Below are positions 1 to 9,654 of a stretch of DNA of 64,000 bases, one piece after another. Each line of letters opens with the position of its first letter. Position 1 is the first letter of the stretch. Where the stretch lies: contig JAJNNC010000003.1 in NCBI GenBank assembly GCA_021730635.1, positions 620,001-684,000 of the forward strand, given 5' to 3'. This stretch comes from Catalimonadaceae bacterium JC749 (GTDB lineage Bacteria > Bacteroidota > Bacteroidia > Cytophagales > Cyclobacteriaceae). The notes below the pieces were generated by a model that did not search any database, was not told where the DNA came from, and saw only the letters and a program-made list of their open reading frames with translations. The position numbers were made by a program, and so were the translations under genes.

Positions 1-255
1 TGATGGAGATGCAGAAAGGAAAAGGATGAATGTAATTAGTGTCCTGTTCATCTGTTTGTATTACTTCAGTTATTAATGCAAAAGACGGGTACAGCCGTCA
101 GATGAGGTACTTATAATTTGACCTTTTGCCCAAAGTAAAACAGTAATCTTATGAATGATGCATGGCTATTAATCAAAAGCTTACAAAGGAGAGGTAACAG
201 TGTTTTGTAAAAAAAATGAAGTAAGCTAGCGGCGACCAATCAGGTACCTACCCTA

Positions 256-2013
256 CTAATCCGCAAAAATTTTCACCTGATCGGAGGTTCTTTTCAGGAT
301 CACCAAAGAAACCACCAGGATCACAGCATAGACGACTGCTTCTGACCACTCTCTGAAAATAATGCTGCCTGTGAGAAATAAGGTAGCATAGGCCAGGGCA
401 ATAGCACTCAGCCAGCATATCAGTAGTTTACCAATCTTGGATTGGTGTTTTTCCTCAGGAGAACGGAAAGGTTTCCAATTGCCATCGGGCCTTATTGTAT
501 TGTAAAATTTTTGCAATACAGCACGGTCCGTAGGGCGGGTCATAAAGGTAACTACCAGCCAGACAATCGTGGTGAAACCTACGGTAAAGAAAAAGCTGTT
601 GGGAAACGACCACCCGAATCCATACACTGACAGGGCATAGGCTACGAAGGGGGCAATGGTAGCGCTGATTTCGCTCCAGGCATTGATGCGCCACCAATAC
701 CAGCGTAGAATGAGCACCAGCCCCAAACCCGCTCCGCACTCGATGATAAAACGCCATACTGCGGCGATACTGCCAATCAGGGAAGTAACATATAAAGCGA
801 CCAGCATCAGCAGCAGTGTACCGATACGGGAAGCCATCACCAGATCTCTATCGCTGGCTTCTTTACTGATAAATTCTTTGTAAACGTCGTTGATCAGGTA
901 GCTGGTAGCCCAGTTCAGTTGGGTAGAGATCGTACTCATGTAAGCAGAAAAGAAAGCGACCAGCAATAGCCCTTTCAGTCCGTCGGGCAGGTAATCTTTC
1001 ATGGCCATCACATAACCCAACTTTTTATCTCCTTCGCTCAGATCCGGATACAACACCAAAGCACACAGGGCGACGATAATCCAGGGCCAGGGACGCAGGC
1101 AATAGTGAGCGATCTGAAAAAACAGGGTGGCATAGATAGAATCTTTTTCACTGCGGGCACTGGACATCCGTTGGACCACATAGCCTCCACCACCCGGCTC
1201 ACTGCCCGGATACCAGCTGGCCCACCACTGGATGGTAATGTAAGCCAGGAAGCTGCCCAACCCCAAAGTGAGGGTTCCTCCCACCTCTGCAACGGACTGA
1301 TCCGCGCTGATTTTAGGAAAGAAATCCAGCGCCCAGGAAGGCAGCTGTGCTTTCAATCCGGCAATACCCCCAATGGGTTCGGCATCTAGTACAATAAAGG
1401 CCAGCACGATCGTACCTGCCATGGCTATGACAAACTGGATCACATCGGTAAAGGCCACACCCAACAAGCCGGAAGTTGCTGAGTAAAGCACAACAATCAC
1501 CATGGCCAGAGCTACCCACCACAATAGTTGTGACTCAGGAATATTGAAAAATACCTGTAGCAACGCCATCAAAGCTACATTGACCCAGCCAATGATGAGC
1601 GCATTCATAAACAAACCCAGATAGAGTGCCCGGAAAACCCGCAGAAAACGAGCTGCTTTACCGGAGTAGCGTAGCCCAATAAGTTCTATATCCGTAATCA
1701 CCTGTGCCCTGCGCCAGTAGCGCGCAAAGAAAAAGGTAGTCAGCATGCCCCCCGCCAGCATATTCCACCACAGCCAGTTGCCGGCGATACCGCCCTGCGC
1801 TACCAGCTCTGTCACGGCCAAAGGCGTATCGGCGGCAAAAGTGGTGGCCACCATGGAGGTGCCCGCAATATACCAGGGTAAATTTCTGCCGCCTACAAAA
1901 AAACTACTGATATCTTTACCAGCCTTTTTACTAAAACCTACGCCTACGCCTACCGTGATGAGGATGAACAAGGCGATGATGATATAGTCAATGGTAGCGA
2001 GTTCAAAATCCAT
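256..2013 (-). CDS. Sodium:solute symporter (SSS family)
   Basis: This is a 585-residue inner-membrane protein with about thirteen to fourteen hydrophobic segments along its whole length, the size and layout of the SSS (SLC5-like) family, which imports a solute with Na+. The N-terminus has the family signature of a first helix followed by KKAGKDISSFFVGGRNLPWY and a second helix containing TFAADTPLAVTELV. The substrate cannot be read from sequence; sugars, sialic acid or other organic solutes are all possible. The start at 2013 (MDFELATIDY) places the first helix right after the initiator, as usual. It stands alone on the minus strand, 148 bp from the end of the rhomboid gene, which lies upstream in the direction of transcription. 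Family assignment is confident, substrate unknown. Confidence 0.9.
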   Translation of the reverse strand: MDFELATIDYIIIALFILITVGVGVGFSKKAGKDISSFFVGGRNLPWYIAGTSMVATTFAADTPLAVTELVAQGGIAGNWLWWNMLAGGMLTTFFFARYWRRAQVITDIELIGLRYSGKAARFLRVFRALYLGLFMNALIIGWVNVALMALLQVFFNIPESQLLWWVALAMVIVVLYSATSGLLGVAFTDVIQFVIAMAGTIVLAFIVLDAEPIGGIAGLKAQLPSWALDFFPKISADQSVAEVGGTLTLGLGSFLAYITIQWWASWYPGSEPGGGGYVVQRMSSARSEKDSIYATLFFQIAHYCLRPWPWIIVALCALVLYPDLSEGDKKLGYVMAMKDYLPDGLKGLLLVAFFSAYMSTISTQLNWATSYLINDVYKEFISKEASDRDLVMASRIGTLLLMLVALYVTSLIGSIAAVWRFIIECGAGLGLVLILRWYWWRINAWSEISATIAPFVAYALSVYGFGWSFPNSFFFTVGFTTIVWLVVTFMTRPTDRAVLQKFYNTIRPDGNWKPFRSPEEKHQSKIGKLLICWLSAIALAYATLFLTGSIIFREWSEAVVYAVILVVSLVILKRTSDQVKIFAD

Positions 2014-2161
2014 AGGTAGCAGCTCAGGTAGTTAATGGTTTGAGGATCTTTTGGTATTTCCGTTGGCTAATTACTAAAAAAAAGTGAATGAACGCCAACA
2101 GTTGGCAAGTAAAACTTGAGAGAAATGTGTTGCCTGAATGGTTGGTTACCAGGGACCCGGG

Positions 2162-2791
2162 CTAATTAAATAATCTGAAATCGACGATCTGGCGGAAGAA
2201 GCTGCCAATAACGTTAGGTTCCAGAATGATGGTAAACAGAATTCCAAACAGAGCACCATACAGGTGTGCATCGTGGTTGATCCGGTCGCCGGTCTGTTTA
2301 GACCTTTGAAAAGAATATATCAGAAACAATGCGCCTAAGATAAATCCTGGAATAGGGATCAGGGCAAACAGGTACAGATTGCTGGTAGGATCAAAAAGGA
2401 TGAAACTAAAGATGACAGCGGATACACCACCGCTGGCCCCTAAAGAATTATAGCCTGGATCATGCCGGTGTTTCAGATACGTAGAGATATCAGAAACAAT
2501 GATAGCCAGCAGATACATAGCCACGTAGATTACAAGGCCTATCTCACCCATCAAATAAGCATAGATTTGCTCTATCTGGTTTCCAAAGAAGTATAAGGTA
2601 AACATATTAAAAAACAGGTGCATATAATCCTGATGGATAAACCCGGAGGTGATGAAGCGGAAATATTCCTGGCGGGTATTTACCGCATAGGGATTAAAAA
2701 TCCAGCGCTGCAAAATATGCGGTTTATTCCAGGCATACAGACTGGCGATCACCGTAATGATGATGATAATGGTAGTAACCGATAGATTCAT
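2162..2791 (-). CDS. Rhomboid family intramembrane serine protease
   Basis: This 209-residue membrane protein has six hydrophobic segments and the rhomboid catalytic dyad: Ser120 in the GASGG motif and His176 in the segment INHDAHLYGALFG. Rhomboids cleave transmembrane segments of substrate proteins within the bilayer. The conserved HLFFNM-type segment (residues 58-64) in the second helix, which forms the oxyanion region, is also present. Its start lies 5 bp downstream of the stop of the polyprenyl synthase gene, so the two are almost certainly cotranscribed. The natural substrate is unknown. Confidence 0.9.
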   Translation of the reverse strand: MNLSVTTIIIIITVIASLYAWNKPHILQRWIFNPYAVNTRQEYFRFITSGFIHQDYMHLFFNMFTLYFFGNQIEQIYAYLMGEIGLVIYVAMYLLAIIVSDISTYLKHRHDPGYNSLGASGGVSAVIFSFILFDPTSNLYLFALIPIPGFILGALFLIYSFQRSKQTGDRINHDAHLYGALFGILFTIILEPNVIGSFFRQIVDFRLFN

Positions 2792-2796
2792 ATTTA

Positions 2797-3780
2797 TTAT
2801 TTTTCCCGATTGATTAACTGTTCCGTGAAGGTCCGGAGTTTGTTTTTCCGTCCTTCTTCCACTTCCAGCTCCTGCAAGGAAGAGAAACCCGCTTTGAAAA
2901 AGTCGTTCATTTTAGCTTCTGTCAATGCCCTGATATTCAGTTGGTCATAAATATCTTTAACGGCATTTACCTTTGCCTGTTGGTCAAAATCTTGTAAAGT
3001 CAACCAATACATCAGCTCCTGCTGAAGGGTTCCTTCCGAGCTTTTCATGGCCTTGATGAGCAAGAAAGTCTTTTTATTGACAATGATATCGCCGCCTACC
3101 TGTTTTCCGAATTTGCTTTGCTCCGCATATACATCCAGTAAGTCGTCTTTCAGCTGAAAACCAATGCCGATATTTTCTCCAAATTCATACAGCTTCCGGC
3201 AATTTTGTGGGGAGGCATCGGCCAGGATACCTCCCAGCTGCAAACTAAACCCCAGCAAGGCGGCGGTCTTTTGCCGTATCATGGTCAAATAATCCGCTTC
3301 ACTGACTTGCGACAGGTTCTCAAAATGCATATCCCATTGTTGTCCTTCACACACTTCGGTAGCACAGTGATTAAACGCCTGCAAGACAGTACGCAGCTTA
3401 TCATCCGGTACTTTGATCAGCAGTTCATAGGCCTTGACCATCATCACATCACCCGACAAAATCGCAATGTTCTCATTCCACTGCCGGTGTACCGTTGGCT
3501 TTCCCCTGCGCAAGGGTGCCCGGTCCATGATATCATCGTGCATCAAGGTAAAATTATGAAACAATTCTACCGCTAAGGCTGGGGGTAATATTTCCTGTAT
3601 CCCGTCTTCTTCTTTAAAAAGTGTGTAAGCCATTAAGGTACAGGCAGGTCTCAGTCTTTTACCCCCCAAAGAAAGAATATAATTAATAGGATCGTATAAC
3701 TCAGAGGGCTGTCCTTCAAAAGAAGTCTGCTGGAGGGCCTTATTGATCAGAGCGGTATAGTCCTGTATGGATGAATTCAT
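2797..3780 (-). CDS. Polyprenyl synthetase (trans-isoprenyl diphosphate synthase)
   Basis: This 327-residue soluble enzyme condenses isopentenyl diphosphate with allylic diphosphates, supplying chains for menaquinone, undecaprenyl lipids or carotenoids. Both Asp-rich motifs are visible: the first (DDIMD) at residues 82-86 and the second (DDLLD) at 212-216, with the family GGKRLRP motif at 39-45. The length is typical for geranylgeranyl or medium-chain synthases; chain length cannot be set with confidence because it depends on residues upstream of the first motif. The rhomboid gene follows after 5 bp, and RNase R lies 137 bp upstream on the same strand. Confidence 0.93.
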   Translation of the reverse strand: MNSSIQDYTALINKALQQTSFEGQPSELYDPINYILSLGGKRLRPACTLMAYTLFKEEDGIQEILPPALAVELFHNFTLMHDDIMDRAPLRRGKPTVHRQWNENIAILSGDVMMVKAYELLIKVPDDKLRTVLQAFNHCATEVCEGQQWDMHFENLSQVSEADYLTMIRQKTAALLGFSLQLGGILADASPQNCRKLYEFGENIGIGFQLKDDLLDVYAEQSKFGKQVGGDIIVNKKTFLLIKAMKSSEGTLQQELMYWLTLQDFDQQAKVNAVKDIYDQLNIRALTEAKMNDFFKAGFSSLQELEVEEGRKNKLRTFTEQLINREK

Positions 3781-3917
3781 GTCAATTAACTACGCAGTAC
3801 CCAAAGGGTTGTTCTATTTCTTACTTAATAAACTAAAGGTCCAGGGGGAAGGGCAGCATGGAATGTCCGGCATAGAAGATCATTCACGCATTTTTACATT
3901 GCTTATGGCACACCTTC

Positions 3918-6077
3918 CTATTTAACAAAAGCCAGATCAATGGTACGGCGGTCTATATCCGTATCCAGTACCTTCACTTTCACTTTGTCGCCCAGCGCAA
4001 TGATACGCTTATATCGTCTGCCGATCACCCGGAAATTTTTGGCATCATATTCATAATAGTCATCTCTCATGTCGGCCATCCTGACCATGCCCTCGCATTT
4101 GGTTTCTACCATGTCTACATAAATACCCCATTCCGTCACGCCAGAGACAATTCCGCTAAATATTGTACCCTCCGCCTGCTGCTGCATAAACTGTACCTGC
4201 TTGTATTTCACGGAAGCCCGCTCGGCTTCAGCAGCCCGGCGTTCCATCTCTGAAGAATGTTCACACTCCCGCTCATAATGATCACGATCTACGGGCTTGC
4301 CCGCATCCAGATAATGCTGCAGCAAACGATGCGACATCACGTCAGGATAGCGGCGGATAGGAGAAGTAAAGTGCGTATAATGGTTGAAAGCCAGACCAAA
4401 ATGTCCTTTGGCTTCGGTGGTATACTTCGCCTTTGCCATGGTACGGATAGCCAAAGTCTGTAAAATATCCTGCTCCGGCTTACCTTCCAGTTTATCCATC
4501 AGCTGATTTAAGGAATGAGAGATAGAATCCTTTTCGGTATTGAGTTTATAACCAAATCGCTGGGCAAATTCACGGAATTCAACAATTTTTTCAACATCCG
4601 GGAAGTCGTGGGTACGATAGACAAATGTATTTTTCTCCCCTCTTTTTTTGTACTTAAAAACATATTCAGCCACCTTTTTATTGGCCAGCAGCATGAACTC
4701 TTCAATGAGTTTATGGGCGTCCTTACGGATCTTGGGAATTACTTCCAATGGATTCCCCAGAGAATCCAGGCGAAAACGCACTTCAGTGGTTTCAAAATTA
4801 ATAGCTCCTTTGGCTAAGCGTTCTGCCCGTAGCTTTTTGGCCAACTGGTTGAGCTGTATTATCTCTGTGGCAAAGTCACCCTTACCGGATTCTATTCTCT
4901 CCTGTGCCTCTTCATAGGTGAAGCGGTAATCAGAGTAGATAATGGTTCTGCCAAACCATTCATTTTTTACCCTGGCCTGATCGTCTATTTCAAATACGGC
5001 TGAGAAGGTAAGTTTTTCCTCATGCGGTCGCAAAGAGCATAACTCATTAGACAACTTCTCCGGTAGCATAGGAATCACCCGATCTACCAGATACACCGAA
5101 GTAGCCCGGGTGGAGGCTTCATCATCCAAAGACGTGCCTTCCTGCAGATAATGCGTCACATCAGCAATATGCACCCCTATTTCCCACAAACCATTCTCCA
5201 GTTTCCGGATAGAAAGGGCATCATCAAAATCTTTGGCATCTTCCGGGTCGATGGTGAAGGTAGTGATTTCACGGAAATCGCGGCGTTTGGCAATTTCTTT
5301 TTTGGTAATGCCTGCTTTCATCTTCCGGGTTTCTTCCAGTACAGCATAAGGAAATTCAAAGGGCAACTCAAATTCTGCCATGATGGAGTGTATCTCCGCG
5401 TTGTTTTCTCCGGCGGGCCCCAATACTCTGGTCACCTTGCCTACCGGACTTTTATCTTCTGAAGGCCACTCTGTCAGGGAAACAATTACTTTATCGCCAT
5501 GGCTAGCCCCATGCAGGTCTTCCAGCCTGACAAAAATATCATGATGCATTTTCTTGCTGTCGGGTACGACGAAAGCATACCGGGGCGACATTTCCAGCCT
5601 GCCCACATAATCTTTGCGCCGACGCTCTACGATCTCCACCACTTCTCCTTCCGGCCTGCGGTCATTGAAACCCGGCCCATAAGATAATACCTTCACCCGG
5701 TCACCATCCAGTGCATTCATCAGGTAATCGGCACTCACCCGGATATCCTGTTCCAGCTCGTCACAGATAATAAACGCATAGCGCGGATTAACAAAGTCCA
5801 CCTCTCCTATCAAATATTTTGGTTCGCTGGTAGACTGATATTTCTCCCGGCTGATCCGGCGTACTTTTCCCTGTTCCTCCAAGTCTTCCATAATACTATA
5901 CAAGGCATCTTTGGAGGCTTTGTCAGAGAGATTTAGCTTTTTAGCAATGTTGCGGGGAGAATAAGCCTTGGTCAGATTAGCATCCAACACCTGCATGGCC
6001 ATATCTTTCAGCGCATGATGAGAAGTTTGTTTTTTAGATCGGGAACGGGTTTTGGTTCTGTTTTTCTTTTTGGCCAT
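3918..6077 (-). CDS. rnr: Ribonuclease R
   Basis: RNase R is a processive 3'-5' exoribonuclease that degrades structured RNA. The protein shows, in order, a Lys/Arg-rich N-terminus with a winged-helix segment, two cold-shock-like OB domains, the RNB catalytic domain with the acidic cluster in TIDPEDAKDFDDALS, and a C-terminal S1 domain (GIVSGVTEWGIYVDM). I chose the start at 6077 (MAKKKNRTKTRS), giving 719 residues. An in-frame ATG at 6119 would add 14 residues (MNPCYLSYLNVSSY) that do not look like part of the family. It is transcribed divergently from the glycosidase-like gene across about 0.4 kb. Confidence 0.95.
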   Translation of the reverse strand: MAKKKNRTKTRSRSKKQTSHHALKDMAMQVLDANLTKAYSPRNIAKKLNLSDKASKDALYSIMEDLEEQGKVRRISREKYQSTSEPKYLIGEVDFVNPRYAFIICDELEQDIRVSADYLMNALDGDRVKVLSYGPGFNDRRPEGEVVEIVERRRKDYVGRLEMSPRYAFVVPDSKKMHHDIFVRLEDLHGASHGDKVIVSLTEWPSEDKSPVGKVTRVLGPAGENNAEIHSIMAEFELPFEFPYAVLEETRKMKAGITKKEIAKRRDFREITTFTIDPEDAKDFDDALSIRKLENGLWEIGVHIADVTHYLQEGTSLDDEASTRATSVYLVDRVIPMLPEKLSNELCSLRPHEEKLTFSAVFEIDDQARVKNEWFGRTIIYSDYRFTYEEAQERIESGKGDFATEIIQLNQLAKKLRAERLAKGAINFETTEVRFRLDSLGNPLEVIPKIRKDAHKLIEEFMLLANKKVAEYVFKYKKRGEKNTFVYRTHDFPDVEKIVEFREFAQRFGYKLNTEKDSISHSLNQLMDKLEGKPEQDILQTLAIRTMAKAKYTTEAKGHFGLAFNHYTHFTSPIRRYPDVMSHRLLQHYLDAGKPVDRDHYERECEHSSEMERRAAEAERASVKYKQVQFMQQQAEGTIFSGIVSGVTEWGIYVDMVETKCEGMVRMADMRDDYYEYDAKNFRVIGRRYKRIIALGDKVKVKVLDTDIDRRTIDLAFVK

Positions 6078-6414
6078 ATAGCTTGATACATTCAAATAAC
6101 TTAGGTAGCAGGGGTTCACTTTATCACAAAAAAAGTGTGTTCAATCAAAACACAAATTTGCGGTATGAAAATAGCTGTTCTTTCAACAAAAACACATGGA
6201 TAGTTCAAATGTTTATCTAATTCCCTAAACTGGACAGCTTCTCTACTGTCTGTATTGTTCTATCATATTGGAAACGACAAGCCCGTCACAGCCAGTTGTC
6301 AGAGACAGGCTGAAATTCTGAAAAATTTAATGATTTCCTGACGTAGTCATTGGACAGAAACTCTCATGAAATACCCATTAGGTCGGGTTGTTGAATAGTA
6401 AATTTATATTCACT

Positions 6415-6442
6415 ATATGTTTGAACATATGAACAAATATGT
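6415..6442. promoter_or_regulatory. Overlapping inverted repeats at a possible promoter
   Basis: ATATGT-TTGA-ACATAT (6415-6430) overlaps a second inverted repeat ACATAT-GAACAA-ATATGT (6425-6442), so three half-sites lie in 28 bp. A TATGTTTG box that fits the Bacteroidota -7 consensus TAnnTTTG lies inside it at 6416-6423. A TTG lies 22 bp upstream, slightly longer than the usual 19 bp spacing. This is the kind of layout expected for a regulator site before the glycosidase-like gene, but no binding protein can be named. The rest of the 6078-6523 spacer shows nothing else recognisable. Confidence 0.35.
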
Positions 6443-6523
6443 TATATTGTATGGAGTATTGCTACCTAATTGCCTGGCAATGATCAGGTAGTTCCGGGAA
6501 TTACAATTTTAATCACACTATTT

Positions 6524-7855
6524 ATGGCCATTTATCAACAATGGACTTTGGTTATTATTCTTCTAACGATCAACCCTTTCGCCCATCCACATCCATCCTC
6601 TTCTAACGGCGGTATAGCAGAAGATCCAGCCATTGACCAACAGCTTGCCAGGAAAATACGGGAGAACCCCTATTTTACGTATGTACAGGGCAAAGCCAGA
6701 GAGGTTGTGCAAAAAGGTTTTAATGCCGGCGACGGCTACGGTGAAGTATGGATTCGGGATTATAATACGTTTATAGCACTGGCTTGTGAGGTACATCCAC
6801 ACGAGAGTATCAAAGAAAACCTGCGTGTATTTTTCCGTTTACAAGGCCAGGATGGCAATATTGTAGACGGCTTCATTCCCAAAGACAAAGCGGCTGCAGG
6901 CTATGACTATATCTATACAAAAGAAGAACCCCGCTATGCAGGCCATAAAAACACAGTGGAAACGGACCAGGAATCTTCCCTGATTCAGGCAGTCTATCAG
7001 TATGTAAAGAAAACCGGAGATGAGGCTTTTTTACAGGATAGAGTAGGCCAATTCACGGTGGCGGAACGTATGGAAAAAGCATTGCAATTTTTAACCCAAG
7101 AGCGCTACAGTAAAGAATACGGTCTGCTTTGGGGAGCTACTACCGCAGACTGGGGAGACGTGCAACCTGAGCATGCCTGGGGTGTCTACCTTACTGACAG
7201 CACCCACTATGCTATTGATATTTATGACAACGCCATGTTCCTCATTGCGATAGATAATTTTCTGGCGTTGTTTCCTGGAAAAGCGGAGCGATGGCAAACT
7301 ATCCGCGAGCAAACTGCGTCAAATTGCCGGAAACACCTATGGGACGAAAAGCAGCAGAAATTTTTACCACATCTGTATTTGAAGGATTCACCCTTCCCAA
7401 AAGATTTCAACGAGCATCAGATCTATTATCATGGTGGAACTGCCGTAGCTATTGAAGCTGGTTTACTAAGCAGGGATGAAGTCAGAACCTCCTTGGAAAA
7501 AATGATTGATAATGTGCAAGCAGCCGGTGCTGCATCCATTGGTCTAACCCTCTACCCCCCTTATCCGGAAGGATTTTTCAAAAACGAAAGTATGCATCCT
7601 TATGGCTATCAGAATGGAGGTGACTGGACATGGTTTGGCGCCCGAATGATACAACAGCTGATTCACCATGGAATGGTGGCAGAGGCCTACGAACAAATAC
7701 AACCTATGGTGAAGAGGGTTAAGGAAAATAAAGGTTTTTATGAATGGTATACCCCTCGCAATGAACCCAAAGGATCGGGCACTTTCCGTGGTTCTGCCGG
7801 TGTATTGCACAAAGCCATCACTATGTTTTATCAATGGGCAGAAGAAAATCAGTAA
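6524..7855 (+). CDS. Secreted six-hairpin (alpha/alpha) glycosidase-like protein
   Basis: The protein looks like an (alpha/alpha)6-barrel glycosidase of the broad six-hairpin superfamily (relatives include GH15, GH37, GH63 and amylo-alpha-1,6-glucosidases). Supporting segments are GEVWIRDYNTFIAL, ETDQESSL, WGATTADWGD and the late YQNGGDWTWFGARM, each with acidic and aromatic residues typical of a sugar-binding barrel. I chose the ATG at 6524 (MAIYQQWTLVIILLTINPFA), which gives a hydrophobic export signal; an in-frame ATG at 6470 would add 18 residues before it. The length is about 443 residues. The exact GH family and substrate are not identifiable here, and there is no sugar-uptake system next to it. 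Confidence 0.65.
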   Translation: MAIYQQWTLVIILLTINPFAHPHPSSSNGGIAEDPAIDQQLARKIRENPYFTYVQGKAREVVQKGFNAGDGYGEVWIRDYNTFIALACEVHPHESIKENLRVFFRLQGQDGNIVDGFIPKDKAAAGYDYIYTKEEPRYAGHKNTVETDQESSLIQAVYQYVKKTGDEAFLQDRVGQFTVAERMEKALQFLTQERYSKEYGLLWGATTADWGDVQPEHAWGVYLTDSTHYAIDIYDNAMFLIAIDNFLALFPGKAERWQTIREQTASNCRKHLWDEKQQKFLPHLYLKDSPFPKDFNEHQIYYHGGTAVAIEAGLLSRDEVRTSLEKMIDNVQAAGAASIGLTLYPPYPEGFFKNESMHPYGYQNGGDWTWFGARMIQQLIHHGMVAEAYEQIQPMVKRVKENKGFYEWYTPRNEPKGSGTFRGSAGVLHKAITMFYQWAEENQ

Positions 7856-7899
7856 TGCCTTAAGAGTTCTGAGGTTACTCAACGCTGAAACTTATCGCT

Positions 7900-7970
7900 G
7901 ATCATACTTTGGGGGGCCAGAAAAAGGGATAATGCTGACTCATCCCCCTGGGGTTTACAGGAGTATGATC
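7900..7970 (+). other. Long-stem inverted repeat between glycosidase-like gene and nhaD
   Basis: A perfect 9-bp inverted repeat, GATCATACT (7900-7908) and AGTATGATC (7962-7970), encloses 53 bp that include a G-run (7911-7916) and a C-run (7954-7958) able to pair inside it. A short T-tract follows at about 7975. It could be a terminator or a structured RNA. The remaining part of this 358-bp spacer (7856-8213) holds nothing else I recognise. Confidence 0.35.
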
Positions 7971-8213
7971 AAGCTTTTTCCTTCTCTTCCCTTCAGCATT
8001 TCCTTGAGTCAAACGTAAGAAAATGGGATTTCCGGTAGGGTTCCTCACAGGCAAGAGGGTTTCCTTTTAGGGATAAAGACTTTTTTAGGAGATATTATAC
8101 CCAAAAAGCCTGTTATTTTTTAATGAAGATAGCATATTTATTTTAGCTCTATTATTTAGCTTTTTCTCACTTCAATTGTACTTTTACAGTGAAAATCTTA
8201 ATTAATTTATGCC

Positions 8214-9566
8214 ATGATCTGGATGGTTGTAATTTTCCTGTTAGGGTACTTATTGATAACGCTGGAGCATACTTTTCACATCAACAAAGCTGCTACTGCC
8301 CTGTTAGCTGGCGTGCTCTGCTGGACAGTATATGTTGTGCATTTTACTGACCATGAAATAGTAGTAGAGCAACTTACGCATCATTTAAGTGATATTTCGG
8401 GTATTTTGTTCTTTTTACTCGGCGCCATGACCATTGTAGAAATTATTGATGCACACGATGGTTTTGATGTTATTGTAAGCCGGATTAAAACAGATAACTC
8501 AAGAGCCCTGATGTGGATTTTGGGTTTGGTAGCATTCTGCTTGTCTGCTATCCTGGATAACCTGACAACCACTATTGTGCTGGTTTCTTTATTAAAGAAA
8601 TTGGTGCCAGAGAGAAATGAAAGAATGTTTTATGCATGTCTGGTTATCATTGCGGCTAATGCAGGAGGTGCTTTCACGCCCATTGGAGACGTTACAACCA
8701 CCATGCTCTGGATTGGCGGACAAGTAACCACTGCGAATGTAATGCAAAAACTGTTTCTTCCGAGTTTAGCCTGTCTGCTTTTTCCCTTGTTCTATCTTTC
8801 TAAGACTTCTAAAGGAAAAATCCAGAGAGCCGAACACTCAGAATCAGATCAACCTTCAAACACTACCCCTCTTGAGAGAAATTTAGTGTTAGGGCTAGGT
8901 GTTTTTACCTTAATATTTGTACCAGTCTTCAAGGTACTGACGCACTTACCTCCTTATATGGGCATATTATTAGGCTTGGGCACCCTGTGGATAGTTACTG
9001 AGCTGATTCATCATAGAAAAGAAGAAGAAAAAAAGAGCAGATTTTCCGTATTGGTTGCTTTACGTAAAGTAGATACTTCTACTATGCTTTTCTTTCTTGG
9101 CATTCTGCTGTGTATAGGCGCCTTACAATCAGCCGGACAATTAGCCCTTATGACCCACTATCTGAATGAGAATATAGGGAATATCTATATGATCAATTTT
9201 CTGGTAGGGATACTTTCTTCGGTAGTAGACAATGTGCCTATTGTCGCTGCTATGATGCGGATGTACAGTGTAGAATATCCTGCGGACCATGCTTTCTGGG
9301 AATTATTAGCGTATTGTGCAGGCACAGGAGGCAGTATTCTTATTATCGGTTCAGCCGCCGGAGTGGCAGTGATGGGTATGGAGAAAATCAATTTTGGCTG
9401 GTATCTGAAAAAGATGAGCTTTTTAGCCCTCATAGGCTACATAGCCGGTGCCTTTGTATTTGTCGTTCAGCAGGAAATACTGGAAAATGGTTTTAACACA
9501 AACTATGTAGCTAAATTAGCAAACAAGCTTTCCTTTGCACTGCAATATATAGCAGGAATTTTTTAA
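8214..9566 (+). CDS. nhaD: NhaD-type Na+/H+ antiporter
   Basis: This is a 450-residue integral membrane protein of the ion-transporter superfamily with about twelve hydrophobic segments. It matches NhaD, which expels Na+ (or Li+) in exchange for protons. Key conserved segments are visible: ILDNLTTTIV in the first half with AGGAFTPIGDVTTTMLW after it, and in the second half SSVVDNVPIVAA and GTGGSILIIGSAAG. These two inverted-topology hairpins carry the family's conserved Asp, Asn and Thr residues. It is monocistronic, with a downstream convergent exonuclease gene. A role in salt tolerance fits a marine organism but is inference. Confidence 0.9.
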   Translation: MIWMVVIFLLGYLLITLEHTFHINKAATALLAGVLCWTVYVVHFTDHEIVVEQLTHHLSDISGILFFLLGAMTIVEIIDAHDGFDVIVSRIKTDNSRALMWILGLVAFCLSAILDNLTTTIVLVSLLKKLVPERNERMFYACLVIIAANAGGAFTPIGDVTTTMLWIGGQVTTANVMQKLFLPSLACLLFPLFYLSKTSKGKIQRAEHSESDQPSNTTPLERNLVLGLGVFTLIFVPVFKVLTHLPPYMGILLGLGTLWIVTELIHHRKEEEKKSRFSVLVALRKVDTSTMLFFLGILLCIGALQSAGQLALMTHYLNENIGNIYMINFLVGILSSVVDNVPIVAAMMRMYSVEYPADHAFWELLAYCAGTGGSILIIGSAAGVAVMGMEKINFGWYLKKMSFLALIGYIAGAFVFVVQQEILENGFNTNYVAKLANKLSFALQYIAGIF

Positions 9567-9654
9567 AACCTGCCAATCAGAAAAAACGAAGATTCTGGGA
9601 ATCCGGACAGCATTCATTACTGCTTTGTTAATGATAACAGAACCGGATTCCAAC

